A DNA stretch of 35,196 bases from Cyanobacteriota bacterium (GTDB taxonomy: Bacteria > Cyanobacteriota > Cyanobacteriia > PCC-6307 > Cyanobiaceae). A model generated the notes under the pieces. The model searched no databases. It saw only the letters and a list, made by a program, of their open reading frames with translations, and was not told the DNA's origin. This document shows positions 8,346 through 17,674 of the stretch, in pieces. The stretch spans positions 1 through 35,196 of the forward strand of contig JAPLIE010000102.1 of the NCBI GenBank assembly GCA_026389265.1, written 5' to 3'. Every line of letters starts with the position of its first letter. Within the stretch, counting starts at the first letter, position 1. Both the position numbers and the translations under genes were made by a program.

Positions 8346-9429
8346 GGCCGGGATCGCGGATAGCGGAGAGCTGGAGAACCAGTGTGCTCCGATCCCAGCG
8401 CAATTGCCATCCGTCGGCCAGATTCCAAGCACCAGTACCCCCTTGCTCGGCGAGCCGGCTGGCGAGATCCTCCAGCGCCCGCGCCGGCTGGGCGGGAACA
8501 CCATGCAGCGTCAGCCACCGCTCCAGCAGCAGCCGCCGGTTGCCGCGGCTGAGCCTGCCCAGACCATCACGCCCGAGAACCCGGCTGCTGTCCCCTGGCG
8601 CCGCAATCAGGCCCTGCAAGGCGAGCGCCACAAGCTCATCCTGAGCGGCGAGCTCCTCCTCCAGGCGCCCGGTCAGGGCGCCGATCCGGCGGACGGCGCC
8701 GGGATGGAGAGCCTCCAGCACGGGCATCACCTCGGCCCGGACCCGATTGCGCCCGAACCGGGTGTCGAGGTTGCTGCTGTCCTCCCAGATCGGCACCTCC
8801 AGCTCGCGGCAGATCCGCCCGGTGTCCTCCCGGCTGAAGGGCAGCAGGGGCCGCACCAGCCTGATGGGCTCCCTTCGGTCGCCATCCCCGGGGCTTTCCC
8901 GTTCCCGGCCTAGCTCTGGCCCTGTTTCTGCGGTTAAGGAGCGCACGGGCTTCAGGCTGGCCAGGCCGCGCCGGTGGCTGCCCCGGGCCAGGTTGAGCAA
9001 CAGGGTCTCGGCTCGGTCGCTGGCGGTGTGGCCCGTCACCACGTGGGAGATGGCAAGGGCGGCCGCCTGGCGCCGCAGGAAGTCGTAGCGCCAGCGGCGG
9101 GCGGCCGCCTCCCCGCCGGGCGGCTCCGCGGCCTGCTCAAGCAGCAAGGGCAGCTTCTGGGTGTGGGCCCAGGCCTGCAGCTCCCCGGCCTGCTGGGCCG
9201 CCTCGGCGCGCCAGCCGTGATCGCCATGCCACAGCACCAGCCGCCAGTGGTGCAGCCGACGCAGGTCAGCCAGCAGCACGGTGAGGGCCATCGAATCCTG
9301 CCCGCCCGATACGGCCAGCAACAGCGACGACCCAGCGGGCAGCAGCTCCGGATGGCGCAGCAGGTGACGGTGCAGGCGCTGATGGTGGGGGCTCCAGCGG
9401 GTTGGAGAGGTCTCGGATGGGAGAATCAC
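8320..9429 (-). CDS. tilS: tRNA(Ile)-lysidine synthase
   Basis: TilS modifies cytidine 34 of the tRNA-Ile with a CAU anticodon to lysidine, so that it reads AUA and not AUG. It is an N-type ATP pyrophosphatase: the PP-loop is SGGQDS (residues 41-46) in LLLAVSGGQDSMALTVLL, and GHTASDRAETLLLNLARGS and WEDSSNLDTRFGRNRVR are conserved family stretches. The C-terminal region is short (369 aa total), typical of cyanobacterial forms. The start is GTG at 9427-9429, chosen because alignable sequence begins near residue 12; no Shine-Dalgarno site is clear. The DUF561 gene starts on the other strand only 23 bp away, so the promoters of both must lie within or at the edge of the opposite gene. The TPR-like gene overlaps its end. 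Confidence 0.93.
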   Translation of the reverse strand: MILPSETSPTRWSPHHQRLHRHLLRHPELLPAGSSLLLAVSGGQDSMALTVLLADLRRLHHWRLVLWHGDHGWRAEAAQQAGELQAWAHTQKLPLLLEQAAEPPGGEAAARRWRYDFLRRQAAALAISHVVTGHTASDRAETLLLNLARGSHRRGLASLKPVRSLTAETGPELGRERESPGDGDRREPIRLVRPLLPFSREDTGRICRELEVPIWEDSSNLDTRFGRNRVRAEVMPVLEALHPGAVRRIGALTGRLEEELAAQDELVALALQGLIAAPGDSSRVLGRDGLGRLSRGNRRLLLERWLTLHGVPAQPARALEDLASRLAEQGGTGAWNLADGWQLRWDRSTLVLQLSAIRDPGHGPIPPGE

Positions 9430-9452
9430 GCCAGCACTGCCGATCCGGTCCG

Positions 9453-10250
9453 ATGATGCGTTCCACCAGCCTGCCCCCGATCCTCCGGGTTGCCCTCACC
9501 AGCCGCCGGCTGCTCAAGGTGATCGCGGGTCTCACCAACTTGGATTCGGTTGCGGTGCTGAAGATCGCCCGGTCCGCCGCCGCCGGTGGCGCTGACCTGG
9601 TGGATATCGCCTGCGAGCCCGCCTTGGTCCGCGCCGTGGCGGAGGCCTGTCCCCTGCTGCCGATCTGTGTGTCGGCGGTGGATCCTGAGCTCTTCCCCGC
9701 CGCCGTGGCCGCCGGCGCCGCCATGGTGGAGATCGGCAACTTCGATGCCTTCTACCCCCAGGGCCGCGTCTTCGGGGCCGAGGAGGTGCTGGAGCTCACC
9801 CGCCGCACCCGGACCCTGCTGCCGGAGGTGGTGCTTTCGGTGACCGTCCCCCACGTGCTGTCCCTCGACCAGCAGGAGCAGCTGGCCGTTGACCTGGTGG
9901 CCGCCGGTGCCGACCTGATCCAGACCGAAGGGGGCACCAGCGCCCGACCCTTCAGCGCCGGCAGCCTCGGCCTGATCGAGAAGGCTGCCCCCACCCTGGC
10001 TGCCGCCCATGCCATCAGCCGGGCCCTGGCGGCGGCTTGCCCCAACCCCGCTCCGGTGCTCTGCGCCTCCGGGCTGTCCGCCGTGACCGTGCCGATGGCC
10101 CTGGCTTCGGGTGCCGCCGGTGTGGGGGTGGGTTCCGCCGTGAACCGCCTCAGCGATGAGTTGGCCATGGTGGCCGTGGTGCGTGGGCTGCGGGAGGCCA
10201 TCAATGCCGTGGCTCCGGCCACCGCCGTGCCTCAGCAGCGCTCGCTTTGA
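9453..10250 (+). CDS. DUF561 (Ycf23-like) TIM-barrel protein
   Basis: This belongs to the DUF561/Ycf23 family found in cyanobacteria and red-lineage plastids, whose biochemical function is not established to my knowledge. The sequence reads as a TIM barrel: LLKVIAGLTNLDS near residue 20, GGADLVDIACEP, then VEIGNFDAFYPQGRVF, VVLSVTVPHVLSLDQQEQLA, GADLIQTEGGTS and PVLCASGLSAVTVPMAL. The glycine-rich end of the barrel (GAAGVGVGSAVN) resembles phosphate-binding loops of other barrels. Length is 265 aa from ATG 9453 (a second ATG follows at 9456); the frame is open to 9402, but that part would run over the start of tilS. Many near-exact blocks, compared with my memory of marine Synechococcus homologues, suggest strong purifying selection. 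Confidence 0.88.
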   Translation: MMRSTSLPPILRVALTSRRLLKVIAGLTNLDSVAVLKIARSAAAGGADLVDIACEPALVRAVAEACPLLPICVSAVDPELFPAAVAAGAAMVEIGNFDAFYPQGRVFGAEEVLELTRRTRTLLPEVVLSVTVPHVLSLDQQEQLAVDLVAAGADLIQTEGGTSARPFSAGSLGLIEKAAPTLAAAHAISRALAAACPNPAPVLCASGLSAVTVPMALASGAAGVGVGSAVNRLSDELAMVAVVRGLREAINAVAPATAVPQQRSL

Positions 10251-10267
10251 TCTAACCAGTTGATCTG

Positions 10268-10281
10268 GCCAGGGTCCTGGC
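10268..10281 (+). terminator. short inverted repeat after the DUF561 gene
   Basis: GCCAGG-GT-CCTGGC (a 5-bp stem with a 4-nt loop if folded) begins 17 nt after the stop codon. No T-run follows, so it is a weak candidate for 3'-end formation. Confidence 0.25.
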
Positions 10282-10395
10282 TCCATCCAGCCCTGTCTGA
10301 GTGTTGCGGCAGGCCTGGTGGGGCTGGTTTACTGCGGGTTGTGCCCTGGGTCTAAGCCGCTACGGTGGAAATCGTTTCCGATTGCGAAAGCTTCC

Positions 10396-10797
10396 ATGGG
10401 CCATAGCCTCGTGTGGTTGCTGCAGTGGCCCGTACGGGCAGCCATCTTGCTGCTGATCACCCGCCTGCCGATCGGGGTGGAGATGGTGAATTTTCCGATT
10501 GCCTTGGTGTCGGCCCTGGTGATCAGCTTGGCCGGAACTTTGTTGGTTTGGCCCCTCCGCCTCATCCTGTCCCCGATCAGGATGGTCACCACCATCGGCG
10601 GACTGCTGCCCGTGGGTTTCTTGTTTGAGTGGCTGATCTCGATCCTGTTGTTTGGCTTCACGGCCTGGCTGATCCAGGGCTTCCGCCTGCGTAACGGCCT
10701 GTTCAGTGCCGCCCTCGGAGCCCTCGCCTACAGCGTGCTCTGCTTCATCGCCCTGCGCTCCCTCGGCCTGGAGGTGCCCCTGCTGCGCGGGTCATGA
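10396..10797 (+). CDS. small four-helix membrane protein, phage-holin-4 type family
   Basis: This 133-aa protein is almost entirely hydrophobic and shows four likely membrane segments: about residues 8-25 (LLQWPVRAAILLLITRL), 32-54 (FPIALVSALVISLAGTLLVWPL), 66-92 (TIGGLLPVGFLFEWLISILLFGFTAWL) and 98-122 (NGLFSAALGALAYSVLCFIALRSL). The layout, with a repeated short loop and a final helical hairpin, fits the Phage_holin_4_2 (PF04020) family, which is widespread on bacterial chromosomes and is not by itself evidence of phage. Function in cyanobacteria is unknown. ATG 10396 was chosen because the upstream 26 codons are not hydrophobic and look non-coding. It stands between DUF561 and uvrB with gaps of 145 and 175 bp. 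Confidence 0.8.
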   Translation: MGHSLVWLLQWPVRAAILLLITRLPIGVEMVNFPIALVSALVISLAGTLLVWPLRLILSPIRMVTTIGGLLPVGFLFEWLISILLFGFTAWLIQGFRLRNGLFSAALGALAYSVLCFIALRSLGLEVPLLRGS

Positions 10798-10803
10798 CCC
10801 TGC

Positions 10804-10829
10804 TCAACTCCGGATCCTCGCTGAGTTGA
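10804..10829 (+). terminator. possible terminator stem after the holin-like gene
   Basis: TCAACTC (10804-10810) and GAGTTGA (10823-10829) form a 7-bp stem around a 12-nt loop, starting 7 nt after the stop codon of the small membrane protein. No U-tract follows. It could end that transcript before uvrB. Confidence 0.3.
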
Positions 10830-10972
10830 TCCCGGCTACCAGGGCCACCTAGCCGATCTCTGCGTCTTAGCCCCTAGCCCTTGGGCCTTGGGACTATGAA
10901 GCCAGGGCTCCAGGGAGGATTTCCGGTGGCCCCAAAACCACGGCGGACGGTCGATTCAAGGACAATGGAGTG

Positions 10973-12979
10973 ATGGTTCCGTTCCAGCTCCACGCCCCCT
11001 ACGAGCCGAAGGGGGACCAACCCACGGCGATTGCCGCCCTCACCGCCGGGGTTGATGCCGGTGAGCGTTATCAGACCCTGCTGGGCGCCACCGGCACCGG
11101 CAAGACCTTTTCGATCGCCAATGTGATCGCCCAAACCGGGCGGCCCACCTTGGTCTTGGCCCATAACAAGACTCTCGCGGCCCAGCTCTGCAATGAGCTG
11201 CGGGAGTTCTTCCCAAACAATGCGGTGGAATACTTCATTTCCTATTACGACTACTACCAGCCCGAGGCTTACGTGCCGGTCTCGGACACCTACATCGCCA
11301 AGACGGCGTCGATCAATGAAGAGATCGACATGCTGCGCCACTCCGCCACCCGCTCGTTGTTTGAGCGCAAGGATGTGATCGTGGTCGCCTCGATCAGCTG
11401 CATCTACGGCCTTGGTATTCCCTCCGAATACCTCAAGGCCGCCGTGAAATTTCAGGTGGGCGAAACGCTCGACTTGCGCGGTTCGCTGCGGGAGCTGGTG
11501 AATAACCAGTATTCCCGTAATGACATCGAGATCTCCCGCGGTCGCTTCCGGGTGCGGGGCGATGTGCTCGAGATCGGGCCCGCCTATGAAGATCGGCTGG
11601 TGAGGATCGAATTGTTTGGCGATGAGGTGGAGGCGATCCGCTATGTGGATCCCACCAGCGGTGAGATTCTGCAGAGTTTGGACACGATCAATATCTATCC
11701 CGCCAAGCACTTCGTGACCCCGAAGGAGCGGCTCGAGGGGGCGATCAAGGAGATCCGAGCCGAGCTCCGCGAAAGGCTTGATCTGCTCAATCTCCAAGGT
11801 CGGCTGCTGGAGGCCCAGCGGTTGGAGCAACGCACCACCTACGACCTGGAGATGCTGGAGCAGGTGGGCTACTGCAACGGGGTTGAAAACTACGCCCGCC
11901 ATCTGGCCGGTCGCCCCGCCGGCACGCCGCCGGAATGCCTGATCGATTATTTCCCCGACGACTGGTTGCTGGTGGTGGACGAGAGCCATGTCACCTGCTC
12001 CCAGCTGCAGGCCATGTACAACGGCGACCAGAGCCGCAAGCAGGTGCTGATCGAGCACGGCTTCCGCCTGCCCAGCGCCGCCGACAACCGGCCCCTCAAG
12101 GGTGATGAATTCTGGGAGAAGGCAAAGCAAACGATCTTCGTGAGCGCTACCCCCGGCAACTGGGAGATGGCCCAGAGTGTCGGCAAGGTGGCCGAGCAGG
12201 TGATTCGCCCCACCGGCGTGCTGGATCCAATCGTGGAGGTGCGCCCCACCGATGGCCAGGTGGATGACCTGCTGGGCGAAATCCGCCTGCGGGCCGACAA
12301 GCAGGAGCGGGTGCTGATCACCACCCTCACCAAGCGGATGGCGGAGGACCTCACCGATTACCTGGCCGAAAACGGCGTGCGGGTGCGCTATCTGCACTCA
12401 GAGATCCACTCGATCGAGCGGATCGAGATCATCCAGGACCTCCGCAATGGCGCCTACGACGTGCTGGTGGGGGTCAACCTGCTGCGGGAGGGTCTGGATC
12501 TACCGGAGGTGTCTCTGGTGGCGATCCTCGATGCCGATAAAGAGGGTTTCCTGCGGGCTGAGCGCTCCCTGATCCAGACGATCGGCCGCGCCGCTCGCCA
12601 CATCGAGGGCAAGGCCCTGCTCTATGCCGATAACCTCACCGTTTCGATGGCCAAGGCCATCTCCGAAACCGAGCGCCGCCGCGCCATTCAGCACGCCTAC
12701 AACGTGAAGCACGGCATCACCCCCACCCCCGCCGGCAAGCGGGCCGGCAACGCGATCCTGTCCTTCCTTGAGGTGTCGCGCCGGCTCAACGATGATCAGC
12801 TGGAGGAGGCCGTCGATCAGGCCGAACACAACGCGGTGCCCCTCGATGCCCTGCCGGAGCTGATTCAGCAGCTGGAGGAGAAGATGAAGGCGGCGGCGAA
12901 GAAGATGGAGTTCGAGGAGGCCGCCAACCTGCGCGACCGGATCAAGGGGCTGCGCCAGAAGCTGGTGGGGAAGCGGTAA
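10973..12979 (+). CDS. uvrB: excinuclease ABC subunit B
   Basis: UvrB is the damage-verification helicase of nucleotide excision repair. It is loaded by UvrA and recruits UvrC for incision. Walker A is GATGTGKT (residues 38-45) and the beta-hairpin that inserts between DNA strands is [12 protein letters not shown] (91-102). Helicase motifs include [36 protein letters not shown] and QTIGRAARH. The C-terminal UVR domain that binds UvrC ([22 protein letters not shown]) is complete. At 668 aa the length is normal. GTG 10970 and ATG 10973 are adjacent; ATG was preferred, with AAGGA about 9 nt upstream. I see no cyanobacterial LexA box upstream. A TATGAA (10896-10901) could be a -10 element, but no good -35 accompanies it. 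It converges with lysC across a 23-bp gap. Confidence 0.97.
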   Translation: MVPFQLHAPYEPKGDQPTAIAALTAGVDAGERYQTLLGATGTGKTFSIANVIAQTGRPTLVLAHNKTLAAQLCNELREFFPNNAVEYFISYYDYYQPEAYVPVSDTYIAKTASINEEIDMLRHSATRSLFERKDVIVVASISCIYGLGIPSEYLKAAVKFQVGETLDLRGSLRELVNNQYSRNDIEISRGRFRVRGDVLEIGPAYEDRLVRIELFGDEVEAIRYVDPTSGEILQSLDTINIYPAKHFVTPKERLEGAIKEIRAELRERLDLLNLQGRLLEAQRLEQRTTYDLEMLEQVGYCNGVENYARHLAGRPAGTPPECLIDYFPDDWLLVVDESHVTCSQLQAMYNGDQSRKQVLIEHGFRLPSAADNRPLKGDEFWEKAKQTIFVSATPGNWEMAQSVGKVAEQVIRPTGVLDPIVEVRPTDGQVDDLLGEIRLRADKQERVLITTLTKRMAEDLTDYLAENGVRVRYLHSEIHSIERIEIIQDLRNGAYDVLVGVNLLREGLDLPEVSLVAILDADKEGFLRAERSLIQTIGRAARHIEGKALLYADNLTVSMAKAISETERRRAIQHAYNVKHGITPTPAGKRAGNAILSFLEVSRRLNDDQLEEAVDQAEHNAVPLDALPELIQQLEEKMKAAAKKMEFEEAANLRDRIKGLRQKLVGKR

Positions 12980-13002
12980 GACTCACTGTCTGCCCTTGGC
13001 AC

Positions 13003-14823
13003 TCAGGACTGTTCGGGCGCCTCGCTGCCCTCGGCGCGGTTGAGCACCTCGCCCCCCAGAGAGAAGGCTCTATGCACCGCCTGGAGCGCCCGGATTCCGT
13101 CGGCTTCAGCCACCACGCAGCTGGTGCGGATCTCGCTGGTGGCGATCAGTTCGATGTTGATGCCAGCCTCCGCCAGGCTGCGAAACATGCGGGCCGCCGT
13201 TCCCGCCGTGCAGGCCATGCCTGCCCCCACGGCGCTCACCCGGGCGATGGCGGGTCCTTCCTCAAAGCCGGCGCCGCTCCAGCCGGCCAGCACCGGCCCC
13301 AGGGCCCGTTCGGCGCCGGGGCGGTCGTCACGCTTGAGGGTGAAGCTCATGTCACGGCTGAGTTCAGGAGCCACCCCATGGGTGCGCTCCGACTGCACGA
13401 TCGCGTCGAGGCTGATGCCGGCATCCGCCAGGGCCCGGCAGATCGCCGCTGCGGCGCCCGGCCGGTCCGGCACGCCCCGCACCACCACCTGAACCTGGTC
13501 GCGGTCAAGGGCCACGCCCCGCACGGCAGGACTGTCCGGGTTGCAGGGCCCGGCGCCGTGCCGCACCTGGTGGTCGGCCAGTTCGAAGGCCGTGGCGGCG
13601 GCCCGCAGGGCCTTGCCCCCCTGGCTCCCCTCCACCAGGCAGCTCACCTTCACCTCGCTGGTGGCGATCAGCCGCAGGTTGATGCCCAGCCGGGCCAGGG
13701 TGTCGAACAGCCGGGCCGCCACGCCTGGGCGGCCCATGATCCCGGCACCTGAGATGCTCAGCTTCGCCATACCCGCCTGGGCGCTGAGCTGGGCCCCATC
13801 CGCCCCGAATTCCTGCAGCAGCCGGCGGCAGATCGTGGTGGCCAGCTCCAGCTCGCTTTCGGCCAGGGTGAAGGCGATGTCGTTGCTGTTCCCCTGGTGG
13901 GTGGCCTGCACGATCAGATCCACATTCAGCCCCGCTTCCCCCAGGGCCTCGAACAGGCGGGCCGCCACTCCCGGCCGATCCGGTACGTGGGCTAGGGCCA
14001 ACACGGCTTGCCCTTCTTCGAGTTCGACCCCGTCCACCGGGCGACCAAGCTCCAGCCCCTCGCTGCCGATCGGCCTAGGGGCGCCGCTGGTGAGCCGAGT
14101 GCCCGGCGCCTCGCTCCAGCTGGAGCGCACCACCAGGGGCACGCCGTAGTTGCGGGCGATCTCCACGGCCCGGGGGTGGAGCACGGCGGCTCCGAGGCTG
14201 GCCAGTTCCAGCATCTCGTCGCAGCTCACCGAAAGCATCAGCTGGGCGTCGGCCACCTTGCGGGGATCGGTGGTGAGCACCCCTGGCACATCGGTGTAGA
14301 TCTCGCAGACGTCAGCGCCGAGGGCCGCTGCCAGAGCCACCGCCGAGGTGTCAGAGCCACCCCGGCCCAGGGTGGTGATCTCCGGGGTACCCGCGGCGCC
14401 GCTGCTGGTGCCCTGGAACCCCGCCACCACCACCACCTGGCCCTCCTCCAGGAGGCGCAGCAGCCGATCGGTGCGCACCTCCAGGATGCGGGCGCGGCCA
14501 TGGGCCGATTCCGTCACGATTCCCACCTGGGGTCCGGTCATTGACACCGCCGCGATCCCCTGGGCATGGAGGGCCATGGCCAGCAGGGCGATCGACACCT
14601 GCTCCCCGGTGGCCAGCAGCATGTCCATCTCCCGTCGGGGCGGATCGGCGCTGATCGCCCGGGCCAGCCCCGTGAGTTCATCGGTGGTGTGGCCCATCGC
14701 CGACACCACAATCACCAGGTCGTGGCCCTGTTCCCGGCTGACGGCGATCCGCCGGGCCACCGCCTGGATGCGTTCCACATCGGCCACGGAGGTCCCTCCG
14801 AATTTCTGTACGAGCAGGGCCAT
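13003..14823 (-). CDS. lysC: aspartate kinase with four ACT domains
   Basis: LysC phosphorylates aspartate, the first step towards lysine, threonine and methionine, and is the main feedback control point. The kinase domain (residues 1-250) carries KFGGTS (7-12), FQGTSSGAAGTPEITTLGRGGSDTSA and the TDVPGVLTTDPR segment. It is followed by four ACT domains in two tandem pairs (about 270-345, 350-415, 443-515 and 525-590), each with the DRPG or equivalent GxxG turn (VPDRPGVAARLF, GIMGRPGVAARLF, VPDRPGAAAAIC, GMACTAGTAARMF) and the INxxLIATSE type strand. Four-ACT aspartokinases are known from cyanobacteria and bind lysine and threonine for concerted inhibition. ATG 14823 gives MALLVQKFGG and 606 aa; an upstream ATG at 14901 would add a non-conserved 26-residue leader. 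Its product feeds Asd and DapA, encoded near 3.4-5.4 kb. Confidence 0.96.
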   Translation of the reverse strand: MALLVQKFGGTSVADVERIQAVARRIAVSREQGHDLVIVVSAMGHTTDELTGLARAISADPPRREMDMLLATGEQVSIALLAMALHAQGIAAVSMTGPQVGIVTESAHGRARILEVRTDRLLRLLEEGQVVVVAGFQGTSSGAAGTPEITTLGRGGSDTSAVALAAALGADVCEIYTDVPGVLTTDPRKVADAQLMLSVSCDEMLELASLGAAVLHPRAVEIARNYGVPLVVRSSWSEAPGTRLTSGAPRPIGSEGLELGRPVDGVELEEGQAVLALAHVPDRPGVAARLFEALGEAGLNVDLIVQATHQGNSNDIAFTLAESELELATTICRRLLQEFGADGAQLSAQAGMAKLSISGAGIMGRPGVAARLFDTLARLGINLRLIATSEVKVSCLVEGSQGGKALRAAATAFELADHQVRHGAGPCNPDSPAVRGVALDRDQVQVVVRGVPDRPGAAAAICRALADAGISLDAIVQSERTHGVAPELSRDMSFTLKRDDRPGAERALGPVLAGWSGAGFEEGPAIARVSAVGAGMACTAGTAARMFRSLAEAGINIELIATSEIRTSCVVAEADGIRALQAVHRAFSLGGEVLNRAEGSEAPEQS

Positions 14824-15033
14824 CGGCGGTGGATCGCGATCGGGCGATGTATTCCCGCGATTATCGGAGGCGGTGGTGGCCGGGTCCGTTGCCGATGTCA
14901 TCGGCGGCGGGCAGGGTTCAGTGGTCTTGGAGGCCGGGTCGGATCTGCATCGCCGGGCGCCGGGCGGCTGCGGTGCCGGGCGACGATCGAACGATGCCGT
15001 TGCGGTGGCTGCCAGGCGTCGGTCCGTCCGAAT

Positions 15034-16023
15034 TCAAGCGGCGGTTCCCGGCACCAGGAAGGCATCCCGGAAGGCCTCGCCGGGCTCGGCTCCTCGTTTG
15101 AGGGCCGCTTCCAGCTCCAGCACCTGGGTCAGCAGGGTGAGGAGGTGGCCGGGGCGGCGGCCCCGGAGCTGTTTGCGCATCACATAGATCCGCTTGGGGT
15201 TGGCGATGCCGGCCGCCTTGGCGATCACGGCCGTGTCCTGCTCGCCCTGCTGCTCCAGCAGGCTCACCCAGAGCCAGCCGCGGATTTGGCTGGTGAGGGC
15301 GGCCACGATCCGCAGGGCGGGCTCATTGGCGGCCAGCAGGGCATCGGCCCGGGCGATGGCCTCGGGGCCTTGGCCGGCCAGCAGGGCTTCGCCCACGGCC
15401 AGGGCGCTGGTGCTCCGCCCTCCCACCAGCGCCTCCACGGCCGCCGCTGTGAGCGGCGCCGGCTGGCCGGACTCCGGAGCGTTGGCATAAAGGGCCAGCT
15501 TCTCCAGCTCGCTGGCCAGCCGGGCGCTGTCGCTGCCGATCGCTTCGGCCAGGGCTTCAGCTGCGGCAGGCTCCAGTCGCAGGCCCAGTTCGGCGGCGGT
15601 GCGCTGCACCAGATCCACCTGACCCTCCCCATCCCAGATGGCCGGCAGGAGAAAGCTCTTCTCCTCGGCCACCTTCCGCAGGGCCTTGGTGCTGCGCAGC
15701 CGGGCATCGGGTTTGCCCGGACTCACCAGCACCAGGTGGCAGGTTTCGGGGATCAGGGTGAGGCTTGCCTCCAGCCGTTCCGCCAGTTCGGCGGGTCCGG
15801 GGCTGCAGAAGGGACTGCGCTGCAGCAGCACCAGGCGCGCCCCCGGGCCGAAGGGCGGCGTGCGGGCCTCCTCCAGGGCCTGGAGGGCCTGGCTTGTGTC
15901 GTTGCCGTCGAGCCGGCTGAGGTTGATCGAGGCCCAGGCCGGATCCACCAGCTGTCCCACCAGGCCATCCACGGCCCGGGAGCGGGCGGCCTCGTCGTCG
16001 CCCCAGTAGAGGTGGATCGGCAT
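15034..16023 (-). CDS. holA: DNA polymerase III subunit delta
   Basis: HolA is the delta subunit of the clamp loader; it opens the beta sliding clamp. The protein (329 aa from ATG 16021-16023, MPIHLYWGDDE) has the expected three-part layout: an N-terminal RecA-like fold without Walker motifs (IHLYWGDDEAARSRAVDGLV..., LVLLQRSPFC, CHLVLVSPGKPDARLRSTKAL), a middle helical lid (EALAEAIGSDSARLASELEKLALYA, the most conserved delta signature) and a C-terminal helical collar domain (LAVGEALLAGQGPEAIARADALLAANEPALRIVAALTSQIR). The absence of an ATP site is normal for delta. The frame is open to 16179 but runs into the divergent epimerase gene. The gap between the two start codons is 52 bp. Confidence 0.93.
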   Translation of the reverse strand: MPIHLYWGDDEAARSRAVDGLVGQLVDPAWASINLSRLDGNDTSQALQALEEARTPPFGPGARLVLLQRSPFCSPGPAELAERLEASLTLIPETCHLVLVSPGKPDARLRSTKALRKVAEEKSFLLPAIWDGEGQVDLVQRTAAELGLRLEPAAAEALAEAIGSDSARLASELEKLALYANAPESGQPAPLTAAAVEALVGGRSTSALAVGEALLAGQGPEAIARADALLAANEPALRIVAALTSQIRGWLWVSLLEQQGEQDTAVIAKAAGIANPKRIYVMRKQLRGRRPGHLLTLLTQVLELEAALKRGAEPGEAFRDAFLVPGTAA

Positions 16024-16075
16024 GGAGCCAGACTGGCGCAGGGCGATCATGGAGTGTCCACGGCCCCGTCGCGCC

Positions 16076-17023
16076 ATGCCCCTCACGCTCGTCATCGGTG
16101 GTGCCGGTTTCATCGGCCTCGAGGTCTCGCGCTTGCTGCTTGAGGCCGGGGGCGATGTGGTGATTCTCGGCCGTGGCAAGGAGCCCTTGGCCCTGCCGGT
16201 CGGCTGTCGCTATGTGCAGGGTGACTATGCCAATCTCGGGCTGCTGCGCACCCTTCTGACGCCGGGGTGCAATGTGGTGAACCTGGCCTATTCCACGGTT
16301 CCCAAGACGAGTTTTGGCGATCCCACCTTCGATCTGCTTTCGAACCTGCCCTCCAATGTGGCCCTGCTTCAGGAGGTGCAGCGGGCCGAGGTGCGCCGCT
16401 TGGTGATTGTGTCCTCCGGTGGCACGGTCTATGGAGCAGCCACCATGCTGCCGATCCCGGAGGATCACCCCACCAATCCGATCAGTCCTTATGGAATCAC
16501 CAAGCTCACGATTGATTCCTATGCGCGCATGTTCCACACCACCACCGATCTACCGGTGCTGATCGCCCGGCCTGCCAATGCCTATGGCGAGGCCCAGCGC
16601 ACCGGGGTGGGACAGGGTTTCATGGCCGCGGCCATCGATGCGATTCAGCGGGGCCGAGAGGTGGAGATTTATGGCCGTGAGGGCACGATTCGTGACTACA
16701 TCCATGTGCAGGATGTGGCCACCGGAATCGTGGCGGTTCTTCAGCAGGGAAAGGAGGGAAACATCTATAACGTCGGCACCGGCATCGGCGCTTCCAATCT
16801 CGATCTGATCCGCTTGCTGCAGGGCCTGGCCGATGCCGATGGTTTTTCGGTGCGGGTGAGCCATTTGCCCGAGCGGCGTTTTGATGTGGCCGCCAACGTG
16901 CTTAATTCCCGCAAGCTGGCCGACGCAAGCGGATGGGCCCCGCGGATCTCCCTCGCCGAGGGGCTGGCGGCCATGTGGAGCTATGGGTTGCAGCGCAAGC
17001 TTGAGCGGGAGCCCAGGCCATGA
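16076..17023 (+). CDS. NAD-dependent epimerase/dehydratase (extended SDR, nucleotide-sugar type)
   Basis: This is an extended short-chain dehydrogenase, most like UDP-glucose/UDP-galactose 4-epimerases. The Rossmann loop GGAGFIG is at residues 7-13, the active-site Ser region is VIVSSGGTVYG, and the YxxxK motif is YGITK; GREGTIRDYIHVQDVATGIV is the substrate-side signature of sugar epimerases. The exact sugar cannot be told from sequence. ATG 16076 gives 315 aa; the frame is open to 16022 but that part would overlap the holA start. Its stop overlaps the cobH start by 4 nt (ATGA), so the two are translationally coupled, although no metabolic link between a sugar epimerase and a corrin enzyme is obvious. 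GC content is like that of the core genes, so it is probably resident and not part of the glycan island at 21.8 kb. Confidence 0.85.
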   Translation: MPLTLVIGGAGFIGLEVSRLLLEAGGDVVILGRGKEPLALPVGCRYVQGDYANLGLLRTLLTPGCNVVNLAYSTVPKTSFGDPTFDLLSNLPSNVALLQEVQRAEVRRLVIVSSGGTVYGAATMLPIPEDHPTNPISPYGITKLTIDSYARMFHTTTDLPVLIARPANAYGEAQRTGVGQGFMAAAIDAIQRGREVEIYGREGTIRDYIHVQDVATGIVAVLQQGKEGNIYNVGTGIGASNLDLIRLLQGLADADGFSVRVSHLPERRFDVAANVLNSRKLADASGWAPRISLAEGLAAMWSYGLQRKLEREPRP

Positions 17024-17670
17024 GCCTGGCCACCACCGACTTTGATCACCCGATCTTTGTTGAGAGCATCCGCCGCATCCGGCTGCTGCTTGGGGAGAGC
17101 GCTCTGGTGGGGGTGGAGCGGGAGCTGCTGGAGCGCCTGGTTCATAGCAGCGGCGATCCCGCCATTGCCCCCTTGCTGCGCTTCAGCCCCGGAGCCTGTG
17201 CGGTGGGGCTCCAGGCCTTGGCATCCGGCGCGGTGATCCTCACGGACACCGCCATGGCGGCCAGTGCTGTGGCGCCGATGGCGCGTCGCACCTTCGCCAA
17301 TCCCGTGCATGCGGTGCTCGACTGGGCCCCCGCCACGCCACCGGTGGGGGGAACCCGGGCCGCGGCTGGGATGGAGCGGGCCTTGGCGGCCCATCCCGGA
17401 GCGGTGGTGCTGATCGGCAGTGCCCCCACCGCCCTGGAGCTGCTGCTGGAGCGGGTGGCGACAAGGGCCCTGGCTGCGCCCGCCCTGGTGATCGGCATGC
17501 CCGTGGGGTTCGTGGGTGTGGCCGAGAGCAAGCGGCATCTGGCCGCCAGTGATCTCCCCCAGATCCACCTGGAGGGCAGCCGGGGTGGGGCCGGCCTGGT
17601 GGCTGCGGCGGCCAATGCCCTGCTGCGTCATGCCTGGCTGGATCGGCAGGGCGATTTGCCGTTGGCGTAG
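17020..17670 (+). CDS. cobH: precorrin-8X methylmutase
   Basis: CobH/CbiC moves the C-11 methyl group of precorrin-8X (or the cobalt form) to C-12, giving hydrogenobyrinate or cobyrinate in the corrin ring pathway to (pseudo)cobalamin. The catalytic histidine is His42 in RLVHSSGDPAIAPLLRF. Other conserved blocks are GAVILTDTAMAASAV, AVVLIGSAPTALELLL and GMPVGFVGVAESKRHL. Length (216 aa) is normal. ATG 17020 overlaps the epimerase stop as ATGA. The stop lies 4 bp from the mutS stop on the other strand. No cobalamin riboswitch-like sequence is seen upstream, as expected for a gene coupled to the one before it. Confidence 0.95.
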   Translation: MSLATTDFDHPIFVESIRRIRLLLGESALVGVERELLERLVHSSGDPAIAPLLRFSPGACAVGLQALASGAVILTDTAMAASAVAPMARRTFANPVHAVLDWAPATPPVGGTRAAAGMERALAAHPGAVVLIGSAPTALELLLERVATRALAAPALVIGMPVGFVGVAESKRHLAASDLPQIHLEGSRGGAGLVAAAANALLRHAWLDRQGDLPLA

Positions 17671-17674
17671 GGGC

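Noticed and set aside
10396-10797. Prophage remnant, based on the holin-like protein
   Set aside because: The family is common on chromosomes, and the flanking genes are housekeeping genes with no phage genes nearby.
10874-12397. A 507-codon open frame antisense to uvrB
   Set aside because: It mirrors the strongly conserved UvrB coding sequence; the His/Leu/Gly-rich translation is typical of a shadow frame.
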